From positions 1 through 18,413 of the forward strand of contig CALEIS010000008.1 of the NCBI GenBank assembly GCA_937877675.1: a stretch of 18,413 nt of DNA. Direction: 5' to 3'. Positions within the stretch are counted from its first letter, which is position 1; every line of letters starts with the position of its first letter. The DNA comes from an uncultured Clostridia bacterium (GTDB lineage: Bacteria; Bacillota; Clostridia; Oscillospirales; Acutalibacteraceae). Under the pieces are notes generated by a model. That model was given only the letters and a program-made list of their open reading frames with translations. It was not told the origin of the DNA and made no database searches. Below are positions 14,952-18,413 of this stretch, in pieces. The position numbers were made by a program, and so were the translations under genes.

Positions 14952-16883
14952 AAAAAATTTAATTGGAAAACCGTCTTACCATATATCTTAATACCAGCTC
15001 TTTTTATTGGTGTTATATATGCGTATATGGGGTTTGAAAGCAAAAAGGAAGTACAATACTATCAAATTGTAGAATACTTTGATGATGGCAAGGTTACCGA
15101 ATATGATGTGAATCTTAATAGCGGTGCCATGACCTATAAACTTGAAGGCGATTCAAAAGAATATAAATACACAGTTCCAAATGTGGGCATCTTTGTAGAG
15201 GATGTTCATAATATGGTTCGTGAACATAATAAAACAAACCCTGATAATCCCATAAAATATAACTATGAAGCAGGTACATCCAATTCATGGATTTTAAGTA
15301 TTTTGCCATCTGCTCTTTTGACCATTGGATTCATTATACTTATGGTTGTTATGTTTAGAAAGATGAACAGTTCAATCACAAGTGAAAACAACCGTGCAAT
15401 GAGTTTTGGCAAGGCAAGAGTAAAACGTGCGGATGACGAAAGCAAGAAAGTAACATTTAAAGATGTTGCAGGTGCCGACGAAGAAAAAGAAGAACTTACT
15501 GAGATTGTTGAATTCTTGAAAAATCCAAATGAATTTTCAAAATTGGGTGCAAGAATTCCAAAGGGTGTGCTTTTAGTTGGCCCTCCAGGTACAGGTAAAA
15601 CTCTCCTTGCTCGTGCGGTAGCAGGTGAGGCAGATGCACCATTCTTCTCAATTTCAGGTTCTGACTTTGTTGAAATGTATGTGGGTGTCGGTGCTTCACG
15701 TGTTCGTGATTTGTTTAAAGAAGCAAAGAAAAATCAGCCATCAATTATCTTTATTGATGAAATTGATGCCGTAGGTCGTCATAGAGGCGCAGGTATGGGT
15801 GGTGGACACGATGAGCGTGAGCAGACACTTAACCAGTTGCTTGTTGAAATGGATGGTTTTGGTGCAAACGAAGGTGTAATCGTTATTGCTGCTACTAACC
15901 GTCCTGACATTCTTGACCCTGCATTACTTCGTCCGGGTCGTTTTGACCGTCAGGTAACAGTTGGTTATCCTGATGTCAAGGGTAGAGAAGATATCCTTAA
16001 AGTTCACGCAAGAAATAAGCCTTTGGCACCGGATGTTGACTTGCATCAGATTGCAGCAACAACTGTTGGATTTACAGGTGCAGACCTTGAAAACCTTCTT
16101 AATGAAGCAGCACTTCTTGCAGCAAAGCGTAAGCTTATGGCAATTACAATGGATGAAATCGAAGAAGCAACAATGAAGGTTGTTGTGGGTTCAGAAAAGA
16201 AGTCACGTAAGATTTCAGATAAGGATAAGAAGATTACAGCTTATCATGAAGCAGGTCATGCAATTTCGTCTTATTATCTTGAAAATCAAGACCCAGTTAC
16301 TCATATTTCAATCGTTCCTCGTGGAATGGCAGCAGGTTTCACACTTTATACACCTGACCAAGATAAAACACATATGCTCAAATCAAGAATGCTTGATGAT
16401 ATTGTGTCACTTTTAGGTGGTCGTGTTGCAGAACAAATTATTTTTAATGACATCTCAACAGGTGCATCAAATGATATTCAACGTGCAACTGAAACTGCAA
16501 GAAATATGATTACAAAATACGGTATGAGTGAAAAGTTAGGTCCAATTGCATTTGGTTCAGATAACGACGAGGTCTTCCTTGGTAAGAATTATACTCATAC
16601 AAGAAACTACTCAGAAACAGTTGCAGCAGCAATTGACGAGGAAGTTGAAAATATCATCAATACTGCTTATAAGAGAACAGAGAAAATTCTCACTGAGCAT
16701 ATTGACCAACTTCACCTTGTTTCAGAAGTTCTTGTTAAGCTTGAAAAGATTGATAAAGAACAGTTTGAATCTCTTATGACAACAGGTGCTTTGCCACAAG
16801 AAAAAGTTGAGGAAACAGAAGAAATCCTCATTGAAGAAACTGTTGAAAATGTAGAAACAACAGAAAATGAAGAAAATGTATAA
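14949..16883 (+). CDS. ftsH: ATP-dependent zinc metalloprotease FtsH
   Basis: A 644-residue membrane AAA+ protease that removes misassembled membrane proteins and short-lived regulators. Two transmembrane helices (about 8-26 and 115-136) flank an extracytoplasmic domain. The AAA+ module has Walker A GPPGTGKT (211-218), Walker B IDEID (269-273) and the second region of homology around AATNRPDILDPALLRPGRFD. The protease zinc motif is HEAGH (433-437), with D509 in SNDIQRA as third ligand. The final ~27 residues are strongly acidic, a common low-complexity tail. The start is taken as TTG 14949, because the in-frame GTG at 14937 forms part of the ribosome site AGGAGTGA; using GTG would add four residues. 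It ends the operon before a clear terminator. Confidence 0.95.
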   Translation: MKKFNWKTVLPYILIPALFIGVIYAYMGFESKKEVQYYQIVEYFDDGKVTEYDVNLNSGAMTYKLEGDSKEYKYTVPNVGIFVEDVHNMVREHNKTNPDNPIKYNYEAGTSNSWILSILPSALLTIGFIILMVVMFRKMNSSITSENNRAMSFGKARVKRADDESKKVTFKDVAGADEEKEELTEIVEFLKNPNEFSKLGARIPKGVLLVGPPGTGKTLLARAVAGEADAPFFSISGSDFVEMYVGVGASRVRDLFKEAKKNQPSIIFIDEIDAVGRHRGAGMGGGHDEREQTLNQLLVEMDGFGANEGVIVIAATNRPDILDPALLRPGRFDRQVTVGYPDVKGREDILKVHARNKPLAPDVDLHQIAATTVGFTGADLENLLNEAALLAAKRKLMAITMDEIEEATMKVVVGSEKKSRKISDKDKKITAYHEAGHAISSYYLENQDPVTHISIVPRGMAAGFTLYTPDQDKTHMLKSRMLDDIVSLLGGRVAEQIIFNDISTGASNDIQRATETARNMITKYGMSEKLGPIAFGSDNDEVFLGKNYTHTRNYSETVAAAIDEEVENIINTAYKRTEKILTEHIDQLHLVSEVLVKLEKIDKEQFESLMTTGALPQEKVEETEEILIEETVENVETTENEENV

Positions 16884-16896
16884 AATCATATAATTT

Positions 16897-16932
16897 AAAG
16901 GCGACAGAATGTTAGTTCTGTTGCCTTTTTTC
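16897..16932 (+). terminator. Rho-independent terminator after ftsH
   Basis: A 13-base-pair stem (aaaggcgacagaa at 16897-16909, ttctgttgccttt at 16916-16928, one G-T pair) closes a six-base loop (tgttag) and runs into a T tract (tttttc). It lies 13 bases after the ftsH stop and closes the seven-gene operon. Confidence 0.92.
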
Positions 16933-16943
16933 TTAATAAACTA

Positions 16944-16972
16944 TTGATTTTTCTTTGTGTATATTATAAAAT
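16944..16972 (+). promoter_or_regulatory. candidate promoter for ilvB
   Basis: TTGATT (16944-16949), a 17-base spacer and TAAAAT (16967-16972) lie just downstream of the ftsH terminator. An alternative -10, TATAAA at 16965-16970, overlaps with a shorter spacer. The predicted leader is only about 45 bases, too short for a T-box or peptide attenuator. Confidence 0.45.
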
Positions 16973-17023
16973 AAGAGTTAATATTTTTCTAAATCAATTA
17001 GCAAATACATGGAGTGAAAGAGA

Positions 17024-18413
17024 ATGAAACTTAACGGCTCAGAGATTTTAGCTGAGGTTTTAATTGAACAAGGAGTTGACACCATTTTTGGTTATCCAGG
17101 TGGTGCCGTCCTTAATATCTATGATGCACTTTATAAATATAGTGATAAGATTACTCATATCCTTACAGCACACGAGCAGGGTGCTTCCCATGCTGCTGAC
17201 GGATATGCTCGTGCAACAGGCAAAACAGGTGTTTGTCTTGCAACAAGTGGCCCTGGCGCTACTAACCTTGTAACAGGTATTGCAACTGCATATATGGATA
17301 GTGTTCCTATGGTTGTAATTACAGGTAACGTTGGTAAAAGCCTTATCGGTCGTGATGCTTTCCAAGAAGTTTATATCACAGGTATCACAATGCCAATTAC
17401 AAAGCATAACTATATGGTTCAGGATGTAAATGAACTTGCAGATACAATCCGTGAAGCATTCCGTATTGCAAACACAGGTAGAAAAGGTCCTGTTCTTATC
17501 GATATTACAAAGGATGTTACTGCTGCAGTAACTGAATTCGAGAAAAAAGAAAAAATTGTAATTAAAGACGATACAGTTATTGATATGGATGAACTTAAAA
17601 AGGTTGCAGACATTATTAATAACGCAAAGAAACCTGTTGTAATGTTCGGTGGCGGTGTTGTTTCATCAAATGCATCAGAACTTGCATTGGAACTTGTTGA
17701 AAAGGCAAATATGCCTTCTTGCCATACTCTTATGTCAGCAGGTGTAATCGGCTATAATAACCCACTTAACCTTGGTCTTTTAGGTATGCACGGTGGATAT
17801 GTTACAAATAAAGCAGTTGACGATGCAGATGTTCTCATTGCAATCGGTACTCGTTTTTCAGACCGTGTTGCTCTTGATACAAATGATTTTGCAAAAAAAG
17901 CAACAATTATTCAGATTGATATTGACCTTAGTGAAATCAATAAAAATGTTGCAGTTGACCATTATGTAATCGGTGATGTTAAAACTGTTCTTGAAAATCT
18001 CTTGCCACTTATTAAAAAAGGTGATAGAGCAGATTGGCTCAAAGCTCTCCAGGAGTATAAAGCAGTTGACTATGCTCCACAGGATGATGACTCACAGATT
18101 CTTCCTCATCAGTTAATTGGTGCAATCTGCGATATGGCAGGGGAAGACACTGTTGTTGTAACTGACGTTGGTCAGCATCAAATGTGGTCTGCACAGTATG
18201 TTCATCACGTAAATCCAAGAGGATTCCTTACAAGTGGTGGCTTGGGTACAATGGGTTACGGCTATGGTGCAGCAATTGGTGCAAAAGTTGCTCTCGGTGA
18301 TAGTAAAAAGGTTGTACACATCACAGGTGACGGTTCGTTCCATATGAACCTTAATGAAGCTTGTACAGCAGTAAGCTATAATCTTCCTGTTATTACAGTT
18401 ATTATGAATAACA
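17024..18413 (+). CDS. ilvB: acetolactate synthase large (catalytic) subunit, 3' end outside window
   Basis: The first 463 codons of a thiamine-diphosphate enzyme that condenses two pyruvates to acetolactate, or pyruvate with 2-ketobutyrate, the first common step of valine, leucine and isoleucine synthesis. The frame runs off the right edge; roughly 90-100 residues should be missing. The N-terminal TPP domain shows FGYPGGAVLNIYDAL (22-36) and catalytic E51 (AHEQGASHAADGYA); the central FAD-associated domain follows; the TPP/Mg motif GDGSFHMN begins about 26 residues before the NN at the very end. FAD-region features and PGATNLVTGIA fit IlvB rather than fermentative AlsS, but the small subunit ilvN, which would settle it, is beyond the window. 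GGAGTGA (17011-17017) sets the start. Confidence 0.92.
   Translation, partial: MKLNGSEILAEVLIEQGVDTIFGYPGGAVLNIYDALYKYSDKITHILTAHEQGASHAADGYARATGKTGVCLATSGPGATNLVTGIATAYMDSVPMVVITGNVGKSLIGRDAFQEVYITGITMPITKHNYMVQDVNELADTIREAFRIANTGRKGPVLIDITKDVTAAVTEFEKKEKIVIKDDTVIDMDELKKVADIINNAKKPVVMFGGGVVSSNASELALELVEKANMPSCHTLMSAGVIGYNNPLNLGLLGMHGGYVTNKAVDDADVLIAIGTRFSDRVALDTNDFAKKATIIQIDIDLSEINKNVAVDHYVIGDVKTVLENLLPLIKKGDRADWLKALQEYKAVDYAPQDDDSQILPHQLIGAICDMAGEDTVVVTDVGQHQMWSAQYVHHVNPRGFLTSGGLGTMGYGYGAAIGAKVALGDSKKVVHITGDGSFHMNLNEACTAVSYNLPVITVIMNN

Noticed and set aside
16983..16997. possible CodY box upstream of ilvB
   Set aside because: Only 9 of 15 positions match AATTTTCWGAAAATT, which is not above what AT-rich DNA gives by chance.
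16933..17023. T-box or leader-peptide attenuator for ilvB
   Set aside because: The gap after the ftsH terminator is about 90 bases and shows no specifier stem, T-box consensus or second terminator hairpin.
1..18413. mobile elements, CRISPR arrays, tRNA or rRNA genes
   Set aside because: I saw no transposase or integrase, no regularly spaced repeats and no tRNA-like or rRNA-like stretch; nearly all sequence is explained by recognised genes.

Overview
The window is AT-rich, densely coded chromosomal DNA of a spore-forming Firmicute, most likely an anaerobic gut-type Clostridia (Oscillospiraceae/Lachnospiraceae-like). The grounds are a SigE-type sporulation sigma factor at the left edge, RNase J, the gdpP-rplI-dnaB and tilS-hpt-ftsH gene orders, strong AGGAGG-type ribosome sites, and an anaerobic three-part glycerol-3-phosphate-type oxidoreductase. 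I see no tRNA or rRNA gene, IS element, phage gene or CRISPR array. Most of the window is housekeeping; the accessory part is 0.46-6.6 kb.

Layout. (1) 1-338: 3' end of sigE. (2) 461-4936, + strand: an extended -10 promoter drives a tightly packed operon of a GlpA-like FAD enzyme with a BFD-type [2Fe-2S] tail, a GlpB-like FAD/NAD oxidoreductase, a small four-cysteine DUF1667 protein and a GH29 alpha-L-fucosidase whose start overlaps the DUF1667 gene. A strong hairpin at 4949-4974 ends it. (3) 5001-6575, - strand: a GPH/MFS sugar-cation symporter, convergent with the fucosidase, sharing that hairpin and carrying its own promoter with a short palindrome in the spacer. (4) 6681-7127, - strand: ribonuclease HI. 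(5) 7128-7379: divergent promoter region with a roughly 120-nt rnjA leader holding an 11-nt direct repeat. (6) 7380-16883, + strand: rnjA-gdpP-rplI-dnaB-tilS-hpt-ftsH with gaps of 14-18 nt or short overlaps and no visible internal terminator, ending at a clear terminator at 16897-16932. (7) 17024 to the right edge: ilvB with its own promoter, cut by the window.

How the parts fit. The cytoplasmic fucosidase and the symporter together look like a small uptake-and-cleavage module for fucosylated oligosaccharides. It is wired, through the overlapping operon, to a soluble electron-transfer oxidoreductase probably acting on glycerol 3-phosphate. The long operon combines RNA turnover (RNase J), cyclic-di-AMP breakdown (GdpP), translation (L9, TilS), replication (DnaB), purine salvage (Hpt) and membrane proteolysis (FtsH). 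It joins two clusters that are usually separate in Bacillus.

Nothing here is clearly a wholly new system. The points most worth a second look are the fusion of the fucosidase to the glycerol-phosphate oxidoreductase operon, the very lysine-rich N-terminus of RNase J, and the leader and palindromic elements in the intergenic regions.
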